Assembly: GCA_023014335.1 (NCBI GenBank)
Contig: JAECYW010000019.1
Coordinates: 558,001 to 622,000 of the forward strand
Length of the DNA: 64,000 nucleotides
Direction of reading: 5' to 3'
Source of the DNA: Galerina marginata
Lineage: Eukaryota > Basidiomycota > Agaricomycetes > Agaricales > Galerinaceae
Shown here: piece by piece, positions 35,301 to 45,388 of the stretch
How positions within the stretch are numbered: position 1 is the stretch's first letter
Layout of the letters: each line of letters begins with the position of its first letter
Notes under the pieces: model-generated
Told to the model about the DNA's origin: nothing
Databases searched by the model: none
Seen by the model: only the letters and a program-made list of their open reading frames with translations
Position numbers and translations under genes: made by a program

Positions 35301-35381
35301 AGTCAGTATCAACACTTCCTCAACTTTCAAACTTTTCTCAGTACCCCTTCGACCATTAACTCGCGCCTCTTTCAATTTGAA
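32315..35381. repeat. Mosaic of decayed dispersed-repeat copies
   Basis: 32940-33640 carries minus-orientation blocks like those of the right inverted-repeat arm: an 'aacagaagtatcgg' block, 'gaattgaaatcgattc' at about 33139, 'gaagcagaccacgatgaacgc' (core 'gaagcagacc' at 33256) and 'atctggaacagatcgaac' at about 33372. 34310-34400 carries a plus-orientation 'gcacagtacgtctt' to 'ttaataggtagcgttgaacc' block that also occurs at 39830-39890. The longest open stretches here (210 codons from 33347, 141 from 33654) have no domain and overlap each other, typical of chance frames in GC-balanced repeats. Confidence 0.5.
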
Positions 35382-37481
35382 ATGTCATCTGTATGTCTTC
35401 CACGACAAGCATCGTGCTACTATTGCCTGACCAGTTTGCCTTTGTTCCCTTAGAGCAACATTCTTGACGAGACTCAACGCCATGGTCTTGTCAGGTTCTA
35501 CGTAGCCAAAGCCATTAGCCTGGATCTCCAATGCCACCAAAGGGCCTCAGCTATCAAAGACTTAGACGCCCTTCTTGAACAGTCAGCTTCATTGTTTTCG
35601 CCTTTCACGCAGCCTTTACTGACTGCACGCGAAAGATGTCGCTCTCTAGATCAAGAATCGACCTTTTTTATTTTAGTTTCAACGCTCGATGTTATATCAG
35701 ATTCGCCACCTGAATCCGAAGAGGCCCGCAACTTGAACGATTTCCTGTCTCGCGCCCCAGTTATTGTAAGTCTCGGTGGTTGCCCTGTTTTGTTTCTACT
35801 CACAATTACTTTTAGGACGCAATCGAACTTCTAGACAATGTTATTCGACTTATTTCTCCAGTCGACGTTGTGGCTTTTGTCGAAGTATATCTAGAAGAAT
35901 ATTCAGAGGACAAGTCAATGCCGCACCGCTTCGCATCTTTGGTGCTTCTGATCCTTGCGTCTCGGTACCACCCATCCCAGCGCCTGCTCGCTGTTGTACA
36001 GAATTTCTGGCCCCGGCTCCAAGCGATGATTTCCGAAGGAAGTCCAGTCTTAGACTATGGATTATGCACCCTTTTCACTCACTGGGCCAATCTTACGCCG
36101 TTTTCTTACATTCTTCGGGGTAATAGTCACTTAATTGTTCATGTGGGCCCATTTTTCTTCAAGCTGGTTTTGTGCTGAATTGTATTCTCTAGACCTTTGT
36201 GCGATGGATTACGGAGGAATGTGGTGACAATTGTCTGGGTATCTCAATCCCACTCCCGATATTTGGCTATCATGGTCTAGCACGTCTCACCGTATGTCTC
36301 GGGGGGGGAATTGTGGATGATATCACGGACTTCACAATGACGTTGGTATATACCACGATGCAAAACTCAGGGTCCGTCAATCAAGTCCCCATTTTTGCAG
36401 CTTTGGGAGAGTTGGCGAAGGCTGGGCGTTTTAAACACCGGTCCGCTCACCGAGCCCTGAAGGATATCCTCAACAGTTTCCTTGTTTTTTGTGCTCCCTA
36501 TTATAACCTACATCCGTTGGCTATCCGTCCTTTTCTGGTCGCTGTTCACTATGTCCTTACTTCCAGTACATCAGAGGATTTTTATTTTCATTTACCCGAC
36601 GTCCTTCGCCTTTGCATACGATCTATTACACAAGATGGCGCCAATCCTGCGGTCTTGCTAGCCCTTGGATCCTTCAAAAAATTTCCATTGGAATCACTGC
36701 TGGGAATCTACGGCGGGCGGGCTACGCTGGTCTCTCAGGTCCTTCCGACTATTCTTTCTCTTCTAGAGAAACCTCAACTATATTCTTTTGGCGATATTTG
36801 TTATCGTGAGTTAGCTAATTTATCTTATTATTGACGAGCAAATGATTTATGTTTCAATGTCTGCAGCGCTTCCGAAGGAAATGCAACTAAAAATCCATTG
36901 CGGTTTAATTCTTCTTACAACAATCATGGGAACTCCAGACGCCGTTGACTCGACATTTCTGTTATCTGCATCCAACCTCTTGATTTCGTTGTTGGGTATA
37001 TCTTGTCACTGGATTTCGAAGACCGTGTCTCGTTTGCTTTATTCAATCCATCTTCACGCAACGGTTAGAACATGTTTTCATTTGGTCTGCTTTCCCTGAT
37101 CAGCAATATAGGCTCTGAACCTTGATCAAACTTTGCAAGAAATTGTCCTTGATGGACTGCATTTGGGCACCCTTCTCTCGGGATACTTCCCAATAGACGA
37201 TTCGTATGGCACCTACTTAACGACTTCCCTCTCGAGTGTACTAATCAGGCACCTTAGCAACCCCATTCCTGCATTAGAGGATCAGATGTGAGTTTGACAT
37301 CAATCCAGTCCATTCTTTGAAGTTCATAGCCAATTTTAGCACTTATAGCCGAATGCAATTACTTGAAATCATCCAGGAACTTGAAATTGAAAGCGAACTC
37401 TTAGCAGAAGAATACGCATTTGCACTACAGCTCCACGACAACAGCCAATTTTCCCGCTTTGTTATGTCCCTGAGGCTGTAG
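35382..37481 (+). CDS. Large helical-repeat-like protein of unknown function (copy 2), probably frame-broken
   Basis: Exons 35382-35390, 35454-35765, 35816-36119, 36193-36805, 36867-37063, 37112-37287 and 37340-37481. All junctions keep phase except 36119/36193, where one base is left over at a GGGG run (36117-36120). The product (about 580 aa) is nearly all amphipathic helix, beginning S-N-I-L-D-E-T-Q-R-H after a three-codon exon. It parallels copy 1 at 10891-13375: the D-A-I/L-E-L/V-L start of exon 3, an intron of the same phase before A-L-P-K-E-M-Q-L-K, and the block I-S-I-P-L-P-I-F-G. About 44 residues present in copy 1 after the broken junction are missing here. An 8-G run at 36301-36308 lies in frame. 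Likely a decaying or mis-assembled duplicate. Confidence 0.65.
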
Positions 37482-38593
37482 ACACGCTTTCCACTGTATG
37501 AATTCTAGTGCAACAGAAACATTGTCGATACATTCGAATGATTAGACTACAAAATGGATTGTCCGAATGTGAACTACTCTATGTCCCAGAAAGACCAGAG
37601 GCACTGCAGGCCGTAGGCGGGCAAGGCTGGAAAACAACGCAAAATACTCTGAAGTCCAGCTAATATATAAGACCAAAGCATCGACACCGATGGCACGACA
37701 GCTAGAGTGTGTCCAGCAGGTGATTTGATGGAAACCAGAGGGAGGACAAGTTCATATTGGTTTGGCTGAGGGGTAGATACGATTGCGGTCTTCCAGGGTG
37801 CGGAACACCGAGAACCCAGGCGGATCTGACTATCGTCTTTGACGTTCGAATATGTCACGGCGGTGGGCTTCAACGTTTGGATATACGGAAAGGCTCGGCA
37901 CTGCGGATAAGATTGTGTCATGTTTTCTTCGCGAATTGTTAGAACAGAGTGCATTTCGACTGTTGACGACGAAAGATGCTGACCTCAACCGTCCCATGTG
38001 GATGGTCGCGAAAATGCCAAGATTGTCACAAACCCGATCAATGGAGCCACCGCAGCGTCGGGTTTGGCGGGTGGAAGAACTTCTGGTTCACCTAACTGGG
38101 TCGATTTGGACAGGCTATATGGCTCGCCTAAGGCTACTGAGATTTATTATTCACGTCCTCTGATAGGAGTCGCTTGGCAGGCAGCCAATCTATGAAGACA
38201 ATCAGGCCCTGCACCATGATGCAAGGAGGACAAGACTACCGATGTAGATCTAGCTTGGGTAACCCAACGTGGCGGCTCTTCTGTGCCAAGTTGGATGAAG
38301 GACCTGATGATCATAGCAATAAAAAGAGTAAGACCAGCAACCGATCCGATTTTAGTAATCAAATCAGCAAGATTTTTAGCTTTAACTGCAACGATTCATC
38401 ACTTTTTCTCGGCATCTCGAACTCTTGGAAAAAATCCTAAAGGCAAAGAAATAATGGCTGCTGATATCCAGACGGAACGAACCAGAACTTTGTCTTTCAC
38501 AGCAAGACGTCGCTGCAACCTGCTGACACAGTGGATGCGGGTGGATTCTGCCCTCTGTCCACGAAGTCGAGCCTGAGTATCCGACCGTTCGCG
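37482..38593. other. No gene recognised
   Basis: Several overlapping open stretches of 100-126 codons on both strands, none with a domain. A block near 37600 ('gcactgcaggccgtaggcg') recurs in diverged form near 39370 ('gcgctgcaggcggtatgcg'), so this is probably repeat-derived. Confidence 0.4.
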
Positions 38594-38815
38594 TGGAACC
38601 TCTCATACGAGAGAGGTTCAAAGTTTGAGGGATTGGTCGCGTTCGCCGATAACGCTGCGATTTGCCTGTTACGAGGCGATTGGATATTCTCAACGTGATT
38701 CTACGTCGATAAAATTGGCGGCGAGGGGGGCATAGATCAACGCTAGCTAACAGAAAGAAAAATTAGCATAGAATCACAACAAATGGAAGCCAGATCTACT
38801 TCGCAAATCCTCTGT
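38594..38815 (-). repeat. Left arm of a ~220 bp inverted repeat
   Basis: Reverse complement of about 40693-40914. The outer ~75 bases appear identical and include a hairpin (8 bp stem 'aacctctc' / 'gagaggtt' with a 6 nt loop); identity falls to roughly 80% inward but without large gaps. Shares the 'agaatcacaacaaat' block with the larger repeat family. Confidence 0.7.
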
Positions 38816-40692
38816 CGACAAAGTCAAGCCTGAGAGCGAGACCGTCTGCGAGGCATTCAGGGTATTGCCCTCCTTGTCCTTCTAGAAGCGCAAGACGTCC
38901 CAGAGGAGCACAAGGCCATGGTGAACCCACTTGTCGCATCAATGCACGCATCGAGTCGTGCGGAATCGTACTGCCACGGCATCGCCAGTTATGATTGAAA
39001 CGATTCAGTGGAAGATCCTCGCCGTCGCGCCGTAAGTGGCGCCATGATTGCTAGCAGTCGAGGATGCAAGAATTAACAGGAATAGTCAAGGCGCCTTTGG
39101 GGCTAGGAAGAGGTGGAGGAGGTTAAAATTAACAGGAATAGTCAGAATCAGATGGGTCAACAGGACTTACATATATATAATGAAGAATCGGGAGATTACA
39201 CAGCCCAAGGACGTACTACGCGACTTTGACGTCGCAAAAACAAGCCGGGCCAATAGAGAGTGGGCCGGGCAGAAAAGAACCCGTGCATCGATACAACGGT
39301 TCCGATTTGAGCGAATTTTGAATTTCGCTGTATCAGATACAAACGAAATGGCCAAACAGCGACCACAGGCGCTGCAGGCGGTATGCGAGCACGGCTGGAA
39401 ATGAACGCGAAATAATGGAAGATAAAAGAATCGATGGCACAGTGTTGCCAAACAAATCGACGCCAATTGGTGTCTTTCTGCGTCATGTGATTTGGGTCAA
39501 TTCGTTTCGTTTCGGAACGATTCTTCTCCTCTTGCACGCCATCCATGTTCATTTGGACCAATCTAATGAACCTCTGGCGTTTTTGTCCTTATACTTATGT
39601 TTACCTATCACCCACGTTCTAAAAGTCTCTCAGCCCGGCCAGCACGGCATTTTGCAGGCTCTTAGGCGTTCCCATTTGGCCTGCTCCGAAGAGCTGAGGG
39701 CATTAACGGCTCTATCGACTTGGATACAGCGGGGTGTCTCCACAAATGTACGGTAGCTACTGTGCTTAAATTCAGACAGGGAGGATGTCGCCGCTGGTCC
39801 TCCTTGGGGTGACAGAGCATCTGCACAGTATGTCTCGCTTCTCTATGTTGTAAATTTATACTAATTTTTGCGGTCGATTAGGTAGCGTTTTAGCGCTCAT
39901 TGACGCTGCGTTGCGAACGCCCCATCTTCCCCGAACAGGCAAATCGCAGCATCATAGACAAGCGCGATCAGCCCTTCCTTGTTCATCTGGTCTGCCCCGA
40001 TGAACACTTTGGCATGAAGACTATCTCAGGATACATACAGATGGAAGACGCAGGAAACTTCAGTGATGCTTTTCCTTATTTGAGGAATTAACGGCCAGGT
40101 GCGTATTTATTATTGCCGTTGCAGATGTTGTATTTGGGATCGAACCGAAACTCGCCGAGAGCAACCTTGCGCCGCGTAATCGTCGAGCTATGCTCGAAAG
40201 CCTGCCTGAAGAGACAATCCTGCTGCTAATAGACTTTTGCACGACCACCAGACCTCTCGTCTGCGAGACGAGACGGCCGAATCTCCGTCACAGCCGTCAA
40301 GACAGCGGCGCCTGCGCCTTCTTATCTTTCCTGTCTCACACTCAGTCGTAGTTCAATAGCCACCACTTTCGTTTCGTCTGACACTATAACTCCTCGCTCT
40401 CCTTGCATCAAGACTGTCCCAGCCGACAATGCATCGAAAAGAGTTTCCGTACACGTCATTTCCTCGCCAACTACACCACCTCCCGGTACTACACCTCAGC
40501 CTGCCATCCCAGGGCTTCCTCCGGTGAAGCATCTATCACCCCGCATCTATTTCCGGCATTTCGTAGACCACAGCATGGTGTCATACGCGAACCAGGCTCA
40601 ACAACGAGAAGCTGGCGGACCAGCACGCCGTGTTCTTGTCGGAGGTGCAGGATGTGGACCTGAATCACTCGTTCTCAGGCTCAACTTCGCCG
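38816..40692. other. Interior between the 220 bp inverted repeats
   Basis: No transposase-like domain recognised. A plus-strand open stretch about 40119-40360 reads with L-E-S-L-P-E-E-T-I-L-L-L-I-D-F-C, and another about 40410-40724 reads with a Pro-rich part followed by V-L-V-G-G-A-G-C-G-P-E-S-L-V-L. Both could be captured gene pieces. 39640-39960 is a diverged copy of the 660-1010 part of the left inverted-repeat arm. Confidence 0.4.
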
Positions 40693-40914
40693 CCAGAGGA
40701 TTTGCAGAGTGGGGCTCGCTTTGATTTGTTGTGATTCTATACTAATTTTTTTTTTCTATTAGCTGATGTTGAACCATGTCCTCCTCGCCCCAATCTTATT
40801 GATTTAGAATCCTGTTGATAACATCCAATTGCTTTGTAACAGGCAAATCGCAGCGTTATCGGCGAACGCGACCAATCCCTCAAACTTTGAACCTCTCTCG
40901 TATGAGAGGTTCCA
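40693..40914 (+). repeat. Right arm of the ~220 bp inverted repeat
   Basis: Pairs with 38594-38815 (coordinates sum to about 79508). Ends in the same hairpin-forming 'acctctctcgtatgagagg' block. Contains a 'gatttgttgtgattctatac' block and a T-rich run followed by 'attag', an arrangement shared with other repeat copies and resembling a decayed intron. Confidence 0.7.
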
Positions 40915-41011
40915 GGCGAGCAGTCGAATACTCTTGTAGATTTGCGTAAGGTTTTCTGTGACCATATTAACCAAATCGTCGCTATGTGTTGAGCTGCGGT
41001 CATAAGTTGAG

Positions 41012-41085
41012 AACCAGCGCAGACCAGCGCAGACCAGCGCAGCTCAGCTCAACTCTGTGCACTGATCTGATCTGATCTGGTTCAC
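41012..41085. repeat. Short tandem repeats
   Basis: Three copies of a 10-mer 'accagcgcag' (about 41012-41042) followed by 'ctcag' and then 'gatct' units ('tgatctgatctgatctgg'). Directly after them the composition becomes AT-rich (to about 41640), which contains no gene I can see. Confidence 0.7.
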
Positions 41086-41649
41086 GCCCGATCACTCCGA
41101 ACCAACTCAGATCGGGATCAACTCAGAAAAAACTTGAAGTTTTTTCTGACGGATTTCTTCCGAGATCGAGATATTGAAGATTTGAAGTCATCCTCGTGGA
41201 AGACATCAAATCGTGATCCAGTCTTTTTTGGTAACTTCGCCCAGTTGAAAGTTTGAGATCTTCGTCAGTGAATGGTTCAAATTTTCTCAAAGTCTTTTTT
41301 TTGATATTAGTCGTCTCGAGTACTTGACCACATTTGTCAATATTGATTTGAAGTTTTCTCCTGTGCTTTTATTTTATAGAACACCATGTTGAAATATTCA
41401 AACAGTTAATTTAGAATTACCCGCTCAAAGATCACTTGAGGATTTTACTTCTTTCTGTAGTAAATCATGGTTGGAAGTTCTGTTGAATATTTTACTTTTT
41501 TGAAAATGGTTATAAACAATGTAAGCCATATAGTTATGTTGAAATCCTAATTAGCTTTGAGTTACTAGATTTTTAACAAGAAAATTTGTCGTATTTACTG
41601 TTTAAATCCAATAAAAAAGTACTATTGACAATTTAATCGATGAAATAGC

Positions 41650-42185
41650 TCATTCATGGGCTGAAATACATATTGACAATTTGTCCGTTTTGATAGCTCT
41701 TCTAAGTCGGTTTCCTATGAAAATCCTACCCCCTTGCATGCTGTGATAAATAGGACTCGTAATGAGATGGGAATAGACGAGTTCCTTGTAAGAGTATCGT
41801 TCTAAGTCGCTGAAGCCACCGTGATGGATGAGCTTCACTCGCTTCAGCAATGACGACTAGGATAAAAGATGGAGAAAGAGGTTATTTGAAGACAAGAGGA
41901 TGACGAACCTTGCCTGAATCGGCAGAACCAAACACAAGTAGCCTAACCTCGTTTTTCCTTTTCAAATGGTCCGCCTGTATCTGATTCTCGATTTCATTGT
42001 TGCTTTCTATGTGAAAAAGAACTTCAGTATTGTCTTCTTTAGGAATTGAAAAGGAGAATGTAGTAGCAGCGTGATCCGAGTCCAATTGGCAACCCAAGGT
42101 CGCAAATTGAAGCACTGGCATACTTACGACTCGGAGCGGCTGCTTCATCCGTTTCGTTGGTAACTGCGGACTGAACACAGCCCAT
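41650..42185 (-). pseudogene. Truncated G-protein alpha subunit (Galpha-1)
   Basis: Exons 42185-42128, 42006-41909 and 41856-41650 join in phase to only 120 aa, against about 350 for a complete Galpha. The N-terminus M-G-C-V-Q-S keeps the Gly2/Cys3 sites used for myristoylation and palmitoylation. The P-loop reads F-G-S-A-D-S-G-K-S-S (GxxxxGKS intact), interrupted by the same intron after G-K as the other members. V-K-L-I-H-H-G-G-F follows, then the frame diverges and stops at 41650. The whole helical domain, both switches and the C-terminus are missing, and the next ~600 bases downstream are AT-rich without Galpha traces. The first intron is long (121 nt). It could still make a short membrane-bound P-loop peptide; a pseudogene is more likely. 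Confidence 0.8.
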
Positions 42186-42664
42186 TTAACGGTGAGATAT
42201 TGAAAGAGACCCTATATAGGACGCCAACGATAGCTTTGAACGAAGAGATTGATGACTAGACCTAAATTGATCACAACAAAGTTGATGCCATCCAGTTAAC
42301 GATGGCGTGGCATCCATGGCATGGCCTTACTGAAGTTTGACTTGTGCTCTCTCCGGAAGGCCTCATGCGAGAATTACCAAGTAAAAGCTAAGCGCTAAGC
42401 GCTAAAGTGGGTTGAGTGGGCTCAGCTTTTGACATTTCCATCAATTGCGCACTTACCGACCCCATAGCCAAAATTTGGTCCAATTCCAAAGCAGCAACTC
42501 ACCCGCGAGGTCCTGTAAGAGAGAAAACTTTTCCCATCTAAGTATTGTCTAAGTCTAAGTTGAGTGTTGGTTGAGTGTAAGGAACGTCTCTAGCCGTCGG
42601 CAACCCAGATTCGTCGGAACTTGAATTACAACAACTTCAGTGCCGTCTGGTACCACGATGAGAC

Positions 42665-44323
42665 ATGACTAGGACTTCCAACTCGAACATGAATGTGGAG
42701 AAAGAAGAAACATCATTCTCACCAATCCAAAGGCTTAATCCTGATCTACTGTGGTTGATTTTCGAGTTGAATACCACACGAGATTCGACGCCTGACAGAG
42801 TTTTTGAACTATCTTCTAGTCCAGCATCTTCATCCACAATTCCCGCTATCGTCACCACACGGAACACATCGCAGGTCTGTACATCATGGCGGAATATCTT
42901 GCTCGAGTCCTCCTCACTATGGGGCCGACTGATTGATCTGGACATGCTCGATCAGCCTACAAACCACTGGAGGAACGAAATCCTGCGTCGTGCAGGCTCT
43001 GCATATCTCTGGATCACAGGGAATATATTGGGTACAACGGAGCAATCTACCCATGTTCGAGCATTTTTCTTCTCAATTATAGGTAACCGAGACTGCTGGA
43101 ATCGAATACAAAGAATCATCGTCTATTTGGATATTTTAGATATCTCCGATGAACGATGGAAAGCCCTTTGCAACCGAGCACCCAACTTGGAGATATTCAA
43201 AGTTACCAACCCGTGGGCGATGGATCTTGCAACGCCCATGTTTTATTCACCTCCGTCCAGCTCTTCTCATCACGGCACACTTTTTGGCAACGATGCTCCC
43301 TCTTTGCGCACATTCGACGCAGATCAGATCTACTTTGGCCACAATGCTTCGTGGCTCTCCTATCTGCGTCATATCCGCTTTCCAGCCTGGTTTCCGCCTT
43401 CCCACATCATTACATTGCTGTCCGCCATGCCGCATCTAGAGTCCCTTCACTATTCACATGTATTTCAAAAGCTGGATGGCGGACCAGTCGATAATTCTGC
43501 GAATTCTCTTCCCTACACCCACCTGCCCAACCTTACAATGCTTTACCTGGAAGTTCAACTAGGAGATCTCTTGCTAATTATGGAACACCTAACTCCAGCA
43601 CCAGGATGCGCATTGTCGATCTCAATAGACGATACACTAGCGGCGTATACTCCTGCACCTGCGCCCCAGGCCCTATCCAAGTATACGCGAAGTTATTTCG
43701 CTATGCATCCACCAAAGAATCTATATTTTGAATTTTCAGGCAAAGCATTTACATTTGAAGAAATGGGAGGGGGGAATACCACCTTTTACATCCGCATTTA
43801 TTCCTGGACCGGCATGTCTCAGGACTTGGGATTCCTCCTCCTGGATTCCCTTCGCCGGCCTCCTTCCTCACCGCCCTATTTCAACTCTTTGTCCACTTTA
43901 ATTTTGGATCTCAGTGACAATCCGCAAACATCGCCCCTCTTTCCGAATCTCATGACTGTTTTGGAGGCCATGCCCTCAGTAACCACTCTTCGTACCTCCA
44001 GCGAATCCCTTCGGGTCCTTCTTGGCCTTGAATCGCCAACAAACCCGGATAACCTGGGTCGGGCGGTTCTTTTTCCGATGCTTAGGATCTTAGAAATCAT
44101 CTTCATCGATCTGAATGGCGATCGTTCCACTGATTACGATGGCATCCTGCCCTTCTTGCTGCGACGCCAAAGTGCTGGCTTACCTATTGCACTTCTCGAC
44201 TTCACCCAATGTCAAAGTTATCGGTTACAACATATCGACGTTCTCAATGGGTTAAACGGACTTGTAATTCGATGGAAAAGGGGCAAAAAGGATGTAGAGT
44301 ATGTTTGCGGGAGCAAGGTTTAG
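42665..44323 (+). CDS. F-box family protein
   Basis: Uninterrupted 552-codon frame. Residues about 20-100 form the F-box as seen in agaric families: I-Q-R-L-N-P-D-L-L-W-L-I-F-E-L, a spacer, then S-Q-V-C-T-S-W-R-N-I-L-L-E-S-S-S-L-W-G. The remainder has leucine-rich, LRR-like strands such as L-P-N-L-T-M-L-Y-L-E-V and S-L-S-T-L-I-L-D-L-S. F-box proteins connect substrates to SCF ubiquitin ligases through Skp1; the C-terminal part would bind the substrate. Agaric genomes carry hundreds of such genes, mostly uncharacterised. It lies on the opposite strand between two Galpha genes. Start at the first ATG, 42665; an out-of-phase GTGAGA-like site is absent, so an intronless model is preferred. Confidence 0.85.
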   Translation: MTRTSNSNMNVEKEETSFSPIQRLNPDLLWLIFELNTTRDSTPDRVFELSSSPASSSTIPAIVTTRNTSQVCTSWRNILLESSSLWGRLIDLDMLDQPTNHWRNEILRRAGSAYLWITGNILGTTEQSTHVRAFFFSIIGNRDCWNRIQRIIVYLDILDISDERWKALCNRAPNLEIFKVTNPWAMDLATPMFYSPPSSSSHHGTLFGNDAPSLRTFDADQIYFGHNASWLSYLRHIRFPAWFPPSHIITLLSAMPHLESLHYSHVFQKLDGGPVDNSANSLPYTHLPNLTMLYLEVQLGDLLLIMEHLTPAPGCALSISIDDTLAAYTPAPAPQALSKYTRSYFAMHPPKNLYFEFSGKAFTFEEMGGGNTTFYIRIYSWTGMSQDLGFLLLDSLRRPPSSPPYFNSLSTLILDLSDNPQTSPLFPNLMTVLEAMPSVTTLRTSSESLRVLLGLESPTNPDNLGRAVLFPMLRILEIIFIDLNGDRSTDYDGILPFLLRRQSAGLPIALLDFTQCQSYRLQHIDVLNGLNGLVIRWKRGKKDVEYVCGSKV

Positions 44324-45388
44324 AGTGCTTGGGCGTCGTAGTTGGCGACAGGAGTCCAATCCACGGTCTCTCGACCTCTGCTATTTTGTGGTGATCATCT
44401 TCACGTCATGGGAAACCTAGGTGTTTGGGCAAACGCGCTAACAGGCCACGTAGCCCAAAAACGAGAACAAGTGGCTTGTCGCCTAGCAAATTAGCCGCAA
44501 TAGGCGTTCGAACACATAAAATGTACCAACGCGTGTGAGGATCTGGTTCGTATACGTGAGAGGAATTTAGTTGTCGAACATCATGGTAACAGATGCATGG
44601 GCCGATTTTTCATGGCCTCAGGCCTCAAGCGATCCAAAATAAACAGGAATTTACCAGCTCTTGGAATACAACTCATCATAACATCTTCAAAAACCTTAGC
44701 CCCGACTTAATATCCCGTCGACTTCAGGCTTTCTCCTCCAACCCGCGGTGGAGGTCGAGTCAACAACGAGTCAAACTTGATACTTGATGAATACGCACTT
44801 CACAGATATGGCTCAACCTGCGACTCACATTTTTGCCCATCATGTCCAATACAAATGCGTCCCCGCCTAGTCCATCCACGCCTTCCGTAGCTCCTTCACT
44901 CTATCAACGTACCAGCTGGCCAGTCACATCGAGCTTGTTCTGTCACTGCAAAATTGCAAGATTGCCGACGTGAGCGTGTACTCCAGGCATTGGATTTGCA
45001 TTGGATTCGGGTTCGTTGAGATCGGTGTTCGTCTGCGTATTCGCTGAAGAACTTGGTCTCGAATTCTGCGTGCTTTGGCTGAGTGGACAGGCCAGGCGAA
45101 GCCACTGATAATCACGACGCAACATCGGCCCCTCCATTCTAACTACTAGTACCCTAAGATTTGGTCTAATTGCAGAAATTGTGCGATACTCAGCTTTATC
45201 AGACGCATTATATACACCATAGGCTGGTCCATAGCAAATTTCAAGATGATTTTCCTTTAAACTTACCGCAAACTGCTACGGCTTGACCCATCAAAACGCC
45301 AAAATGATATCGATCATGTAAAATAATGTGAGGGCAATGAATGGTATACACTTTACAGTCTGGACCTCGCCATATATATTCGACAAAG
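44324..45388. other. No firm gene
   Basis: A minus-strand open piece 45137-44943 opens M-E-G-P-M-L-R-R-D-Y and is Ser/Asn/Gln-rich with N-T-Q-T-N-T-D-L-N-E. It might be a stray exon. The rest is spacer; the last part is the 3' flank of Galpha-2. Confidence 0.35.

Noticed and set aside
37574..37954. 126-codon minus-strand frame
   Set aside because: Overlaps open frames on the other strand in a repeat-like region; no domain and no splice partners.
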